Shown: positions 12,030 to 23,963, counted from the first letter of the stretch. The stretch: DNA of 64,000 nucleotides from Okapia johnstoni (GCA_024291935.2 CM044309.1:34372001-34436000), one strand, 5' to 3'. The notes: generated by a model from the sequence alone, not told the origin. Numbers and translations are program-made.

Positions 12030-12340
12030 AAAAAAAATTATCCCTGTATTTGATTAAAATAGTGACCAAAAGATGACATGATTAAGACAATTTTCTTTTT
12101 CATTCTTTTCTTTTTTGATTGAGATAATTTTGACTCTCGGGACTACTGTTTAAATCTAGAGAACAGCAGTAAAATAACATACAGTCTCCTCTGTCTTTTA
12201 AAAAATTTACCACTGTATTTGATTAAAATGACGACAAACAGATCATATGGTTAAGATAATTTTGACTATTAGGACTACTGTATAAATCATCAGAATAGCA
12301 TAAAATAGCACCCTGTCTTCTCTATGATTTTTTATTTTCC
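12030..12340. repeat. imperfect tandem duplication
   Basis: The string tgtatttgattaaaat occurs at 12,045 and again at 12,214, followed in both copies by a related stretch (attttgact, ggactactgt, taaatc). The offset is about 169 bases. The first copy carries an extra T-rich insert at about 12,085-12,118. Confidence 0.75.
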
Positions 12341-12754
12341 TTTTCTCTAACATTTTAAGGGATTTATAATTGCCAACGGACACTTTGGGAGGATGAGATG
12401 TAGGAAGAAGACCCTGTGTATGCTTCCTAAATTCTTAGCCCCTTAATCAAAGTCTTTCAAAACTTGAGTGGTCCAAATGACCCTCCAACCTTACCCTCTA
12501 CTCTTTTCCTACACCTACTTGATTTCTTGGTTTAACGGAATTATCATGAAATTGTTGCGATTCCTAGTCTTTCATCTCCATCCGTCAGGAGAAGACTCTT
12601 TAAATCCCTGTAGCGGTTGTCTCTTTCTTCATGAAGATTTTCATGAGACTGAAAACTATCTCACTTTCCAGTTGTAAATGTGCATAAATCTACCCTTTCA
12701 TGGGGCAGCCATTTTATTCTAACCTGTACTTTGGGCATTGCTGCTCTTGTTTCA

Positions 12755-12890
12755 CCTGTTCTCTTTGACAGGTGCTTATTTAGAAGTTCCCTGAGGGCCA
12801 GGGCTGTATTTTTTCACTTTTGTTCCATCTGCAGGGCCCAACAGAGTGTTTTGCATATAGTATATGATCAATGAATGTTTGTTTACATGA
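12755..12890 (+). repeat. L2-like ancient LINE 3' fragment
   Basis: ccctgagggccagggctgta, then gcatatagtatatgatcaat and gaatgttt resemble the 3' end of mammalian L2 elements. It is diverged. Confidence 0.5.
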
Positions 12891-13011
12891 GAAACTGAGG
12901 TACTAGACTTGGGAACTAAACTTTCTGAGGAGGGAGTTGATAGGCAAAGTGGAATGCTATTTTTAGTACATCGTTCTTCTGAGCACATGCTTTTGCCTAT
13001 TATTGTTTATT

Positions 13012-13210
13012 TTCTAAGTTATGTCTGACTCTTTGGGGACCCTGTGGACTGTAGTCCACCAGGCTCCTCGGTCCATGAGATTTTCCAGGCAAGAATACTG
13101 GAGTGCGTTGCCATTTCCTTCTTCAGGGAATCTTCTTGAAACAGGGATTGAACCCATATCTCCTGCATTGGCAGGGGGATTCTTTACCGCTGAGCCACTG
13201 GGGAAGCCCC
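13012..13210 (-). mobile_element. Bov-tA-type SINE
   Basis: Reverse orientation, from ttatgtctgactctttgggg to ttctttaccgctgagccact. It sits immediately left of the inverted repeat at 13,252. Confidence 0.93.
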
Positions 13211-13251
13211 TTGTCCATTATAGGGGCTAAATAAGTGTTTGTAGGTATTAC

Positions 13252-13419
13252 TAATATTCTAAATAGAAAAATAAATGTTGATAATAATAATTAGTATTTT
13301 TCAATTTTAATTTAACACTTATTTAGCCCTTTGCCTATTATAGGAGCTAAATGTTTATTAAATTAAAACTGAAAATGATAATTATTATTATTAACATTTA
13401 GTTTCTATTTAGAATATTA
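13252..13419. repeat. AT-rich inverted repeat, arms about 75 bp
   Basis: The left arm 13,252-13,327 and the right arm 13,346-13,419 are near-perfect reverse complements with an 18-base spacer. Landmarks are attctaaatag at the outer left, ctatttagaat at the outer right, and the inner ends ttatttagc and gctaaat. There are a handful of mismatches and small length differences. It could form a long hairpin in RNA or a cruciform in DNA. It has no transposase and no terminal motif that I can assign to a known MITE family. Confidence 0.85.
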
Positions 13420-13574
13420 TTTATATTGCTATTTCCCCCCCGTAGCCCCAGAAATTTCTTGTAGCTCTACAAATTCCTTTAGTTTAGGGTCAATGACCTT
13501 GACCAGCCATAAAGTAAATCTTATCATTAAGCTCTATTGATTTCAAGAAGTCTTTGCTTATCGGTTCTTTATAA

Positions 13575-13805
13575 CACTAAGCATTTACTAGTCACTTAAC
13601 ATGTACCAGTTCTGCATAAGTACAGATTTTACCTGTATTAATTCCCTTGATCGTCACAACAATCCTGTGATGGAGATTCTATTATGGCTCCCATTTTACA
13701 GATGAAGAAATTGAGGCACAAAAAGACTAAGCCACTTGCCCAAGATCACATAACCAACAAGTAGCAGAGCTGAAACTTAAACTCAGAGAGCCTGGCTCTG
13801 CAGCC
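13575..13805 (-). repeat. MIR SINE
   Basis: A good match to a reverse-oriented MIR, including ccattttacagatgaagaaa, cttgcccaagatcacataac and gagcctggctctgcag. A long, well-preserved copy. Confidence 0.85.
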
Positions 13806-14665
13806 AACCCCACCCCTCAACCCCTGCTAAATAGTCTTCGTGTCAATGAACAGAGAAAATTTTATAGTTGTGTGGGAAAAAATGTGTCTTTTGAAATGTA
13901 GGTTCTGGGAGAAAAAGGCATATATATAGCCATACACTTCCTTCAAAAATACAGAATTACAGTAAGCAGCAAGTTGATTCTAGAGAAAGAGTTTAAAAGC
14001 AATTTTATGTAATTGGTTTAAATGAGCTTTTTGTCTGCATTCAAAAGCCATGAAAGAAGGGGAAAAAAGCATGTATAGAGAAATCATGTCCTGTTTGGAA
14101 ATGTCACGGGGGAATTAGCATGGATGCAGCTGACTCTTCCTTCTTTTTGTTCTGCTCTGATGAGGAAAAAGATGCTGTAAAATCTTTTTCTCATGCAGGA
14201 AGAAACTAATTAGTAAGAGCTTAGTTCTGACAAAAATTGAGAAAAATCCCAGACCGTCACTATGCTAGGAAAAAAACAGCCTCAAGTCTAAAGATTCATA
14301 TAAACCCAAATTTACAGTACAACAGGAAAGATTATAATTAGTATTATTAGGCTACTTTTAGCACACTTTTTACTCAACTTAAAAAATTAGTTGTAAAGGA
14401 ATACATTTTGCCATAGGAGAGAACAAATATAATCTGTGAACTGAAAAAAGAAAAAAAGGTAATTTAAATGCTGTGCTCCTAGGAAAAATATTGTTTATTT
14501 TCAGATATTTTAGTAAATCTGTTATTTGAAAATTTTATATTCAAATCATCAAATATATGCTTAAAATTGTAATGCAGTTCCATATAAAAATGTGGGAGAA
14601 TCAAACGGAGATATGCAGTGGACCTGTCATTTTCAGCACAGTCTGTTTTTTCAATCAGCAAAATG

Positions 14666-15325
14666 TTGGTAATTGTCTACAAGACCTTCTAGAACTAACA
14701 TCCCCAAAAGATGTCCTTTTCATCACAGGGGGCTGGAATGCAAAAGTAGGAAGTCAAGAGATACCTGGAGTAACAGGCAAATTTGGTCTTGGAGTACAAA
14801 ATGAAGCAGAGCAAAGGCCACAGAGTTTTGCCAAGAGAATGCACTGGTCATAGCAAACACACTCTTCCAACAGCACAAGAGATAACTCTACACATGAACC
14901 TCACTAGATGTTCAATACCGAAATCACATTGGTTATATATTCTTTGTAGCCAAAGATGGAGAAGCTCTATACAGTCAGCAAAAGCAAGACCAGGAGCTGA
15001 CTGTGGCTCCTGAACTCCTTATTGCCAAATTCAGACTTAAATTGAAGAAAGTAGGAAAAACCACTAGACCATTCAGGTATGACCTAAATCAAATCCCTTA
15101 TGATTATACAGTGGAAGTGACAAATAGATTCAAGAGATTAGATCTGATAGAGATTCCTGTCACTATACAGGAGGCAGTGATCAAGACTATCCTCAAGAAA
15201 AAGAAATGCAAAAAGGCAAAATGGTTGTTTGAGGAAGCCTTACAAAGAGCTGAGAAAAGAAGACAAGCTAAAGGCAAAGGAGAAAGGGAAAGATATACCC
15301 ATTTGGTAATTGTCAGAAGACCTTA
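14666..15325 (+). mobile_element. BovB LINE internal fragment lacking its 3' end
   Basis: The text follows the middle of BovB: the end of the endonuclease region (frame at 14,557-14,853, with WNAKVGSQEIPGVTGKFGLG), then the linker before the reverse transcriptase (frame at 15,003-15,326). There is an internal deletion around 15,150. Frameshifts and stops break the reading frame, so it is inactive. Unlike ordinary BovB copies it stops inside the coding part and has no 3' tail. A 22-base imperfect direct repeat (ttggtaattgtc at 14,666 and 15,303) flanks it. Confidence 0.9.
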
Positions 15326-16014
15326 AATCAGAGGTTGCTTAGGCAACTGTGATACTCCGAGAAAGCTCATCAAAAGGTCAAGTCTATTCTTTGATAATAT
15401 TCATTTCATTATTGAGCTTTTTATACTTGTCAGGCATTGTCAGACACACTGGGTTAGACAGACTGAAGCAGATCTAAAATTACAATGTTCTCTGCAGTTT
15501 ATCCCCTCCCTCCCATCAATATAATAGTGTTTTACCATTGAATGCAACTATTCATTTGATATGAAAAATGAGTAAAATGTGGTTTTAGGAAAAACTCTGA
15601 TTCTGTGGAGAAAATGTGATTAGAGAGATTTCTGTACTGGAAGCTTAGAAATGTGAAGTTTGGTTTTTTTTTTGGTTGTTCTTTTTTTTTTTTTTAACTT
15701 TTTAATATCCCTTTACCTTTCTAGTTATCAAATCTAAACAAACACTTGAACTAGATGACCTTGTGTATCAATTATAATCCATGAAATCCTATTATGCGAG
15801 TATTTAAATGCAAGACCAGATATCATCAGAATCCTTTTTAATAATAACTAAGAGGGGTCAGGAGTGAGTCAGGAGTGAAGGAAAGTATTTTCATTCTTGA
15901 AGATGATGCTGATCATGGGAGCACTATAAACTTCCAGAGCTGCTGCCAGTCTGTTTACCTTGCAGAACTGGCACAAGTTACAGTTTTAACTTAGCATAAA
16001 CATTGGGAGTCAGA

Positions 16015-16190
16015 GAGACTTGTTCAGACTCCGATGTCCTTAGCTTTGTGATCTTGACCAAATGGCTTGATTTCTCTAAGGACCGGGTTCCTTAGATGTG
16101 AAATGGGGATGATTACAGTATTTCCTTCTGGAATTAAATTCCATAGTATGTGCCAAATACCTGGCTTACAATGAGAAATCAATGAAGGTT
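16015..16190 (+). repeat. MIR SINE
   Basis: Forward MIR order: tttgtgatcttgaccaaatg, ttagatgtgaaatggggatg and agtatgtgccaaatacctgg. Moderately diverged. Confidence 0.7.
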
Positions 16191-16282
16191 AGTTTTAATC
16201 CTCTTTTTCCTTTCATGATTCATTTATCAGACATATTCCATAGGAAATAGTTACACAAATGTCACTCATGAGTCAGAATGAC

Positions 16283-16324
16283 AAAAAAAAAACAAAACAA
16301 AACAATCCCCCCCCCCCGCCCGCA
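16283..16324. repeat. A-rich run followed by C-homopolymer
   Basis: An AAAAC-rich stretch leads into a run of about eleven C with CG breaks. A low-complexity tract and a likely site of length error. Confidence 0.85.
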
Positions 16325-16925
16325 CAAAACCCCAAAGCCCAAATATCAGATGAGAAGGATGAAAGGTTACAATAAATGGAAATTGATAATGGTTGAAATC
16401 TCTACCTAAACAGTTATATGTTATAAAAATTATCTCTGAGATAAAGAATCACAGAATCTTACTCTCTTAAAAAACTTTTTATCTTTTTGAAGTAAGTCAT
16501 ATTAGTAACACCATTATCACCAAATTAGTAACTATAATGCTTTTGCTTGACCTTTCATCCATTGTTAGAGGTGAAAGTGTCAGTTACATTGAAACAGTGT
16601 CTCATTTCTGTACTTCGTGGTTGAATAAGGTATAGTAGGTGTCAAAGAAGTCTGTTTTCTTTTTTTTTTCTTTCACTCCTAAACACCGAAAACTCCTTCA
16701 GTATTTGTTACAAAATTTCAGGCTGGGAGGTCTTGGCATTGGCTAGTGAATGACTCAGTAAAATTTTGAAACCAAGAAGATGTCTTACAAATTGGATTAA
16801 GAGAAGAATTCAACAAGATTCAGTAGAAATCCTCTTAAATGACCTGCTAGGTTAGTTAATATTCCCCATTCCCTCCATGTTCCTTATCCTATCCCCTAAA
16901 TCTAGCTATCATCTACATTGTATTG

Positions 16926-17127
16926 TTTAGTTGCTAAGTCACCTCTGACTCTTTTGCAACCCCATGGACTGTAGCCTGCCAGGCTCCTCTGTCCATTGGA
17001 TTTCCCAGGCAAGAATACTGGAGTGGGTTGCTATTTCCTTCCAGGGGATCTTCCAGACCCATGGATTGAACACACATCTCCTGCATTGCAGGCAGATTCT
17101 TTACAACTGAGCCATCGGGGAAATCTT
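16926..17127 (-). mobile_element. Bov-tA-type SINE (left copy of duplicated segment)
   Basis: Reverse orientation, from gttgctaagtcacctctgac to ttctttacaactgagccatc. Its core and head plus 20 flanking bases are repeated exactly to the right. Confidence 0.93.
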
Positions 17128-17278
17128 AATGAATATATGTATTGTTATACTGGAGTGGGTTGCTATTTCCTTCCAGGGGATCTTCCAGACCCATGGATTG
17201 AACACACATCTCCTGCATTGCAGGCAGATTCTTTACAACTGAGCCATCGGGGAAATCTTAATGAATATATGTATTGTT
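17015..17278. repeat. exact tandem duplication, 132-bp unit x2
   Basis: Unit 1 is about 17,015-17,146 and unit 2 about 17,147-17,278. I read no difference between them. Each unit holds the core and head half of a reverse-oriented SINE plus about 20 bases of its flank (atgaatatatgtattgtta). The identity means it is very recent or an assembly artefact. Confidence 0.95.
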
Positions 17279-18322
17279 AAAATGATTAGACCTTCCTTGA
17301 CTGATTTTTCATGATTAACTATTCACTCCAGTTCCTGGTTGGGTTTGATAACAAAGCTGCTACTACTGATGGTGCCTAATGTGTCAAATGGTGAACTTTC
17401 TGAGGGATATAGTCTAGTGCATGAGGGGAAGAAAAAAGTGTTGGGTGAGGGAGAAAGAGTCTCTTATCCTTTCCCCTCCCCCCTCCCCCTCTTTTCTAGA
17501 AATAGAAATTCAAAGAATAAGAACATTTTCAATTTCACCTCAGTGTTAGTCATAATCCCCAGGTTACATTATTGTGTCCTGGGCATGACTCTATATCAGT
17601 TTGAATGACAAAAACATATCAGCCTACTGCAGGTCTTTGTGGCATAGGTATCTTTTTGTCCACACCCTCATTTGATTCTTTTCTGTATAAGTGGGAGTGT
17701 TAAGATGTAGTGCTAAGGAAAGAGAAATGGAAATTTACAAACAGAGTAACTTCAAAACTGTACTGAGCACAAAGCTAATATGTGTCATGATATGTGTTTG
17801 GTAAATGTAACATCATTACAACTACATTTATTATCATTAATAATTCTTAACCTAATGATTAATAATCATGAGGGTAAGTTCTCATATGGGAGACAGTAGA
17901 AATTGTGGAAGGCAGGAGGAATCCTGGGGAAAGAACAGAAAGAGAAGAGGGACCATGAGCTAAATTATGCATGTATGCATTGATGTGTATGTATGTACTC
18001 AAAAATATTTGTGGAGTTCTTCCTCTGTGTCAAGCAACATTCTAGGTGATGTGTGTTCAGTGGTGAACCATATAGACACAGTATTTCCCTACATATTACT
18101 TACATGTTGGTGCTTTTATATTTTTATAGTTGCTCATTTATTCAATAAACAAATAGTAATATATGTAAAAAAAGAGTGTAACATTATTCTTTGAAGGAAG
18201 AAAGGACACTTTTATGGAACAAAGATAAAAATATTTCAAGATAACTTATGGCAACAAAATAAAACATTTAAGAAGCCTTTAACTCAGAGTTTCTTAACTC
18301 TGGCTAAATGCAAGTGTCTACT

Positions 18323-18466
18323 TTGTTGTTGTTTGTTGTTCGGACACTAAATCATGTCTGACTCTTTTCGACCCCATGGATTGCAGCATGGCAGGCTTCC
18401 CAGTCTTTCACTATCTCCTGGAGTTTGCTCATGTCCATTGAGTTGGTGATGCCATCCAACCAGTGT
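18323..18466 (-). mobile_element. BovB 3'-terminal fragment
   Basis: Reverse-oriented BovB tail: cactaaatcatgtctgactc, then tttcactatctcctggagtt and agttggtgatgccatccaac. The same words occur in the larger copy at 3868. Confidence 0.85.
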
Positions 18467-18601
18467 CCACTGGTAAGCTTTGAAAATAATGCTGATCTAT
18501 GGGTTCTGCCCCAGATGATTACATCAGAAACTCTCATTTAAAAGAGCTCTTCAGGAGGTTCTAAAGTGCAACTGGAATTGCTTTTGTTTTAGGCTTTCAG
18601 C

Positions 18602-18839
18602 TAAAGGCTTTGAGGGGTTTCTCTAGTGGTAAAGAATCCTCCTGCCAATGCAGGAGATGCAAGAGACATGAGTTGGATGCCTGACTCAGGAAGATCACCT
18701 GGAGAAGAAAATGGCAACCCACTCCAGTATTCTTGCCTAGAAAATTCCATGGACAGAGGAGCCTGGTGGGCTACAGTCCATGGGGTTGCAAAGAGTCGGA
18801 CACGATTGAGCAAATGAACATGAGCATAAAGGCTTTGAG
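18602..18839 (+). mobile_element. Bov-tA-type SINE with target-site duplication
   Basis: The element (about 18,615-18,826) runs in forward order. Exact 13-bp flanking repeats, taaaggctttgag, occur at 18,602-18,614 and 18,827-18,839. Confidence 0.95.
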
Positions 18840-20333
18840 CGAATGTGGCTGGGACCCCAAGTGGTTTGTGGGAATTCATGAGTGAATGACATGGAGGACA
18901 CCACTGTAGCCACAACTGAGGGACACGCTCTGTTCAAATACTCAGTTCGTTTCACTAAGGAGGAAAGAGGCTGAGGGCTGGGTGGTAGGCAGATTGTTGC
19001 AAAACCTCATGTGGAATTTTATCACATCTCTTGGCTAATTGGTAGGGTCAGGGAAGACTGTCAAAATGGTGGGCAATTAAAACGTGTAAAAGGCACTTAG
19101 TGTGGTCACCTCATGACAACTTACTAAGAGGTGCCATTCCAGTAATGATCATTCTTTGATGTGGGAGATTCCAGAAGAGCTTATGTTATATTGGCAGTTT
19201 CATACACTTTCAGTATTATTATTGACCCTCTTTTTAAGTTCTAACTTCATTGTAGTAATTTCATTCAGACGAATGGCTAGATATTGGCCATAATAAAAAA
19301 TTTACTTTTTCTTATTTTAGGAAAAAGGAAAATAGTTTTAGTATATACAAACACATATACCATATGCAAACAAAAAACAGTGTATTTAAAATACATCAAA
19401 TGGAAGTAAAGTTGGTATTCTCTAACGAGTATCTCTACTTTACTGAGAAGATAATAGATCTTGGCTGCCACTGGTCAGAAGTTCTATTAGATTTGAAAAG
19501 TGTTGCTAGCTATGGAGGAAGGGAAAATGTGGCCCTACATATGATGTGAGCTGCATAATTCAGCACAAGATAGAATGCTGTCAGCTGAGATTTATATCAG
19601 AACAGACTACAAACTACTAGTTCTCAGACCTGGCTGCGTACTGGAATTATCTGGAGAGTTAAAAAAAATATGGTTGCCTGAGTCCCACCCATGGAGATTC
19701 TGCAGCTTGATGTGAAGAATATTAAGAATTCCATGGGCTGAATATTTATAGCACAAACTTTATGTATTCATGTGTATACATACGAATGTATGCTTGTTAT
19801 GTATGGAGGAGCCTGATTCTGGATGAGAGTGGTAAGACAGAAAAAGGAGCTGGTGGAAGAGGGTGGGTGGGTGAAGATAAATATGCAGAGAAAAATAAAT
19901 TGCCCATTAAAACCAACACTTCTGGAAATACTAGTTAAATATGCAAATTTTATGACCTCTTTTACAATTGAAATCAAGAAGGATGTGCTGTGTGTTCGAG
20001 TGAGTGTGTGTAATTTAAAAAAAACAGTAATGCTCCTGGATTGCCGTGGAGCAATATAAATCTGCACTTGAAATTAGAGGTCTAATTGCCAATCCAACAG
20101 CAGCATGCCCCATTCCTAGCAATGCCATTTTATTTTATTTTTTTAGGGCCTAGGATGAGAAATGAAGGTTGATTCACAATTATCCTGAATAAAAGATATT
20201 ATAGTTCTGAGAGAACAATTTTCAGAGGATCTCCAGTACTGCTCATCCTGACTGATGGGAATGGCCATTGTATATTCAGACTGATGAGAAAATACTAGGG
20301 TGCCAGATCTGGAGGTAATGAACTTCCTCTACT

Positions 20334-20552
20334 AGTTTTCCATGTTTTTTTTTTTTGAAAGTCGCTCAGTCGTGTCCGACTCTTTGCGACCCCATGGACT
20401 ATACATTTCATGGAATTCTCCAGGCCTGAATACTGGAGTGGGTAGCCTTTCCCTTCTCCAGGGGATGTTCCCAACCCAGGGATTGAACCCAGGTCTCCAC
20501 ATTGCAGGCGGATTCTTTACCAACTGAGCCACAAGGGAAGCCAAGTTTTCCA
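20334..20552 (-). mobile_element. Bov-tA-type SINE with T-run and short target-site duplication
   Basis: Reverse orientation. The poly-T end (20,345-20,356) corresponds to the A-tail, followed by gtcgctcagtcgtgtccgac through ttctttaccaactgagccac. A flanking direct repeat agttttcca is seen at both ends. Confidence 0.92.
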
Positions 20553-20629
20553 GGTAGATTTTCCTACATGGGCTTTCCACTGTTCATAAATATTCTGTCC
20601 TCTTTTGATGAATATATTTTTCCAAATGT

Positions 20630-20830
20630 ATGGAAACATTTCCAAATATATTTTGACAATAAGTTACATATTTAATATTATATATTAACTAAACATTAGA
20701 CCAAATATTAAATATATTATTTTATACTATTATTTTTATAATAATAATATATTTTTAAAAATATTCAGTATATTATTGTTATGTATTTTTGTTTATATGA
20801 AATAGTTAACATTTCCAATTTCATATTTTT
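20630..20830. repeat. AT-rich low-complexity block
   Basis: Nearly pure A and T with many short palindromes of the ATATT, AATAT and TATTAT type. No gene or element is recognised. Confidence 0.8.
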
Positions 20831-21105
20831 CTAGTAGGTGAGTTCCTAAGATTTGCACTGAAGCCTTTTATACATTTGAAAAGCAGGAATCGGCCTCCCT
20901 CAGTCTATTCACTACCGGAAACCCTGACAGTATTCCAGCTGTAAGTCATACTTCAACCACACTGCAGTGCGGGAGACCCTGCGTGTGGGGTTAGGTGCCT
21001 TCCGCATCTGCAGCAGAGTTTAAGTCTCTGATACCAGGTATTTGAGAATTCACTTGCTGTGTGTTGCATATAATGTGCATCTGCTCAGTTCTCTGTTAAG
21101 ATTAC

Positions 21106-21297
21106 CTTTTCCTGCAGACGTTCAATAATAGCAGCTAGGTTTGCCTCACGGTTTTCCTTGATTTGTTCCATCTTCAGGATCAGCTTCTCCTCCGCCATCC
21201 TGCTGAAGTTGTTGTTCTCCTCCAAAGCCTTCTGGAGGACCTCTCGCTCATGCTCCCGCTTCTCCGCCAGCTGTTTCAGCACCTGAGCCTCCTGAGA
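21106..21297 (-). CDS. STMN2: STMN2 exon 4 (residues 97-160), stathmin-like domain
   Basis: 192 bases encode 64 residues starting [17 protein letters not shown] and ending [10 protein letters not shown]. This is the highly charged, uninterrupted alpha helix of the stathmin-like domain, which binds tubulin dimers end to end and promotes microtubule turnover in growth cones. The first residue is Ser97, a known protein kinase A site in stathmin-2. The acceptor is CCTCCCCAG (AG at 21,298-21,299) and the donor is AAG|GTAATC (GT at 21,104-21,105). Both phases are 0. Compared with the human protein as I recall it, residue 129 is Arg instead of Lys ([11 protein letters not shown]), a conservative change. 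The assignment is firm: length, phase and sequence all match stathmin-2 rather than STMN1, STMN3 or STMN4. Confidence 0.97.
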
Positions 21298-23090
21298 CTG
21301 GGGAGGAGAGACACAGCCATCTCAGAATCACCCAGACACAAACCTGGCGGAACAACGGTCCACTGATTCAAAAGAGCATTCTTTTTCAATGAATAGTACT
21401 TCTAGCCTTGAGCATTATTGTCAATTCCCTTCTCATCTTCATGCCTTTGAGTTTTCTATGGAATATGTGAGTTGGGAAAAGTGGTGAGCTGAATTTTCAG
21501 CTGTGAGTCTTTTGGACAGACTTTTAAAGAAGCATTTAACCCTGCTGGAAGAGTTCTTTTTTGTTGTTTTAATGAGTTGCTGCTAAGCATTTATGCAACA
21601 GGGAATGCTGTAATCAATCACTGGATGACAACATCCATGGAAGCCTGAGGAAATGAGGTGAAGATTGGGGCAAGTTCCCGGCTTTTCCCTGCCTCATTGT
21701 TTTTGATCAGCTGTAGGCTCTGCCCTGCAATGAGCCTTTCAACTTTCCCCAGTAAAATTGTCAAATTCACTTTCTTGTTTTATTCTGCACCTACCTCCAC
21801 CCTTTCTTCCCCTGCACCAAACTGTCTTTGGAGACTTGTGAATACTGCAAACTTCATGGCCATGTGGCCACAGACAACAGAAATTCCTTTTATGGACCTG
21901 TCTTGAACACACCAAGGCCACGTGGGTCATCTTTGAAACCCTGAGATTGCTCAGGGATTACAGAAGAATCATCAGAGTCCTGTGTACTCCTTTCCCTCAC
22001 ACCCCCACATTCTATGCACTATAATTCTCCTGCAGCATCAGGAAGCTGAATGGTTCTATATGTTAACAATCACTGGGGTGCTTGGTAAATACACAGAGGC
22101 CTAGTATCCACTTCGAGATTCTAACTCTGTGGTTCTTTGGTGAGACCCAGGAATCTATATTTTTGATAAGCATCCCTTGTGACTGTAATGCAGGCAGTTC
22201 ACAGTCTACTTTTTGAAAAACACACTGGCATGGGCTTTGGTGCCAGACCTGTGTTTAAGTCCTGTGTTGGCTGCCCTGGATATATTAACATCTTTCCACA
22301 TTCATCTTTTCCTCCACAATCAAGCAGCTAAGAGAAGCCTTACCCAATACTGAACTATCCAGGTTTAAGACTAAATTATTACACATCCATCATTCGGGGA
22401 TAATTCCTTGGGATCAGCTGGTCCTCTGAGATGAGCCTTCATAGGAGTAGTTGTAAATGTGAATATATAAACAATGGTAGATCAAAAAATATTCTATGGG
22501 CTAAGTATTGATTACCATTAAAAACATTAATAGACATTTCAGTTGATGGGAGTGGTTGTGGGACCTTACTGGAGAGCTCTTGATGTGTAAAAAATTTGAA
22601 GTCTGAGAGGGGAAGAAACTTCTCTTCAGATAAAATTCTACAGGAATAGTAAAATCATATAACCTTAAGAGTTTTTGCAGATGTGTTTATTCTGACATTT
22701 ACCAGGAATATGTCTAGTGACTCACTGAACATTAAACAGACAGTTTTGGGACTAGCCCCACTTTTTGTTTTAACCCCATGGTAGTTTCACTGACATCTTC
22801 AGTAGACCCAATTTCATTCTTGCTTTGTTACAGCTTGCAAAAATCTAATATGAAAAATGATAAAATATTAATAGAAATTCAAGATCTAATGGAACCCTTC
22901 TGAAAGAAATAAAAAATATTTTCTAGTTTATTCATCCTCCTGCCTCTAGGTGGGACTATTGGTAAAACATCCTGCATTGATTTTGCTTATCTCTTGCTAC
23001 CAGGATTACTGAATTGTGACACAGGGCAAGGGAGACTGGCTAAATGTGTGTGTGTTTCAAGTTTCTCCTGAGAAAAGTCTTCATGGGATT

Positions 23091-23106
23091 ATTATTATTA
23101 TTATTG
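23091..23106. repeat. (ATT)n short microsatellite
   Basis: Five ATT units in a row. Confidence 0.85.
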
Positions 23107-23963
23107 CATACTGGTAAAGATAGTACCTATTTCATAGGACTCTTTGCCAGCATCAAATGAAATAATGTTTGCAAAGTATTCAGCACAGTGTCTCATATCA
23201 AGTAAGTTAGTGCTGAGCAAATGGCAGCCATTATTATTGAAAGTAAAACTCAAAACACACTTGTGACTGAAGCTGATGGCAGCTGAACTTCCCGCTACAA
23301 CTAAGTTCAAATGTAGAATCTTGGTTTCTCACATGTGCAGGATATTGTTCAAATTCCTTTAGTTACCACTAGTTAGTGGATTCAAGTGTCCTCATGGTGC
23401 CAGTCAGCCCTTCCCTAACTGTTTTGTCTGCAGTACACTGAATGGGGCTGTATTGATAGGAATTGTCACAGTTAAGGAAGCACCACAAAAAAGTAAGAGG
23501 AAATGACTTGGGTTTTTCATTTCAGAAAGTTCATTCAACCTATGTAACCTCCAGTCCAGAAAACCTTGTAGAGGGAAAGAAGTCTGGGTTATCACAAAAC
23601 TAGGGTGCAATGTATCCAAGAATTAGAGATAAGTTTAGGGCCTGACATTTCTCTTGAATTGGGCAGAAAACCACGTAGCGGCTTCAGGAAACCAAAAAAC
23701 CCAAATCAATCAAAATGAAGCAAAACAAAGCTTAACTTTTCAAAATCCGCTACAGCAGTGCTTTTTGATTGTATTCCTCTGACAACAAAGTCCATCAGCC
23801 AAGGCTGCTGAAGGCAGCAGGTACGTGAACCTTCTGCTCAGTGAGTTAAGAAGTCTGTTTTCCCTTCACCTCCTCTCATAGATCAGAGCTTCCAGCGCTG
23901 CCCAGAGAGGATCTACCTGGACTTTTTTGTGTCCATTTCTCACAGAGAGAGTTACCACAGACA

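Larger units (their letters stand above)
11785..21105 (-). other. STMN2: STMN2 intron 4
   Basis: Bounded by a GT donor after exon 4 (sense AAG|GTAATC) and an AG acceptor before exon 5. It contains an imperfect tandem duplication (12,030-12,340), SINEs, a striking inverted repeat (13,252-13,419), a MIR, a BovB piece (14,666-15,325), a duplicated SINE (16,926-17,278) and an AT-rich block near 20,630-20,830. Nothing nameable is seen at about 13,815-14,640, 15,330-16,010, 17,290-18,320 and 18,850-20,330. Confidence 0.9.

Noticed and set aside
14557..15326. Three successive plus-strand frames as a gene
   Set aside because: They are pieces of the broken BovB polyprotein in shifted frames.
16996..17280. 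94-codon frame with an internal 44-residue repeat
   Set aside because: The repeat in the predicted protein is produced by the exact 132-bp duplication of SINE DNA (a multiple of three). It is not a gene.
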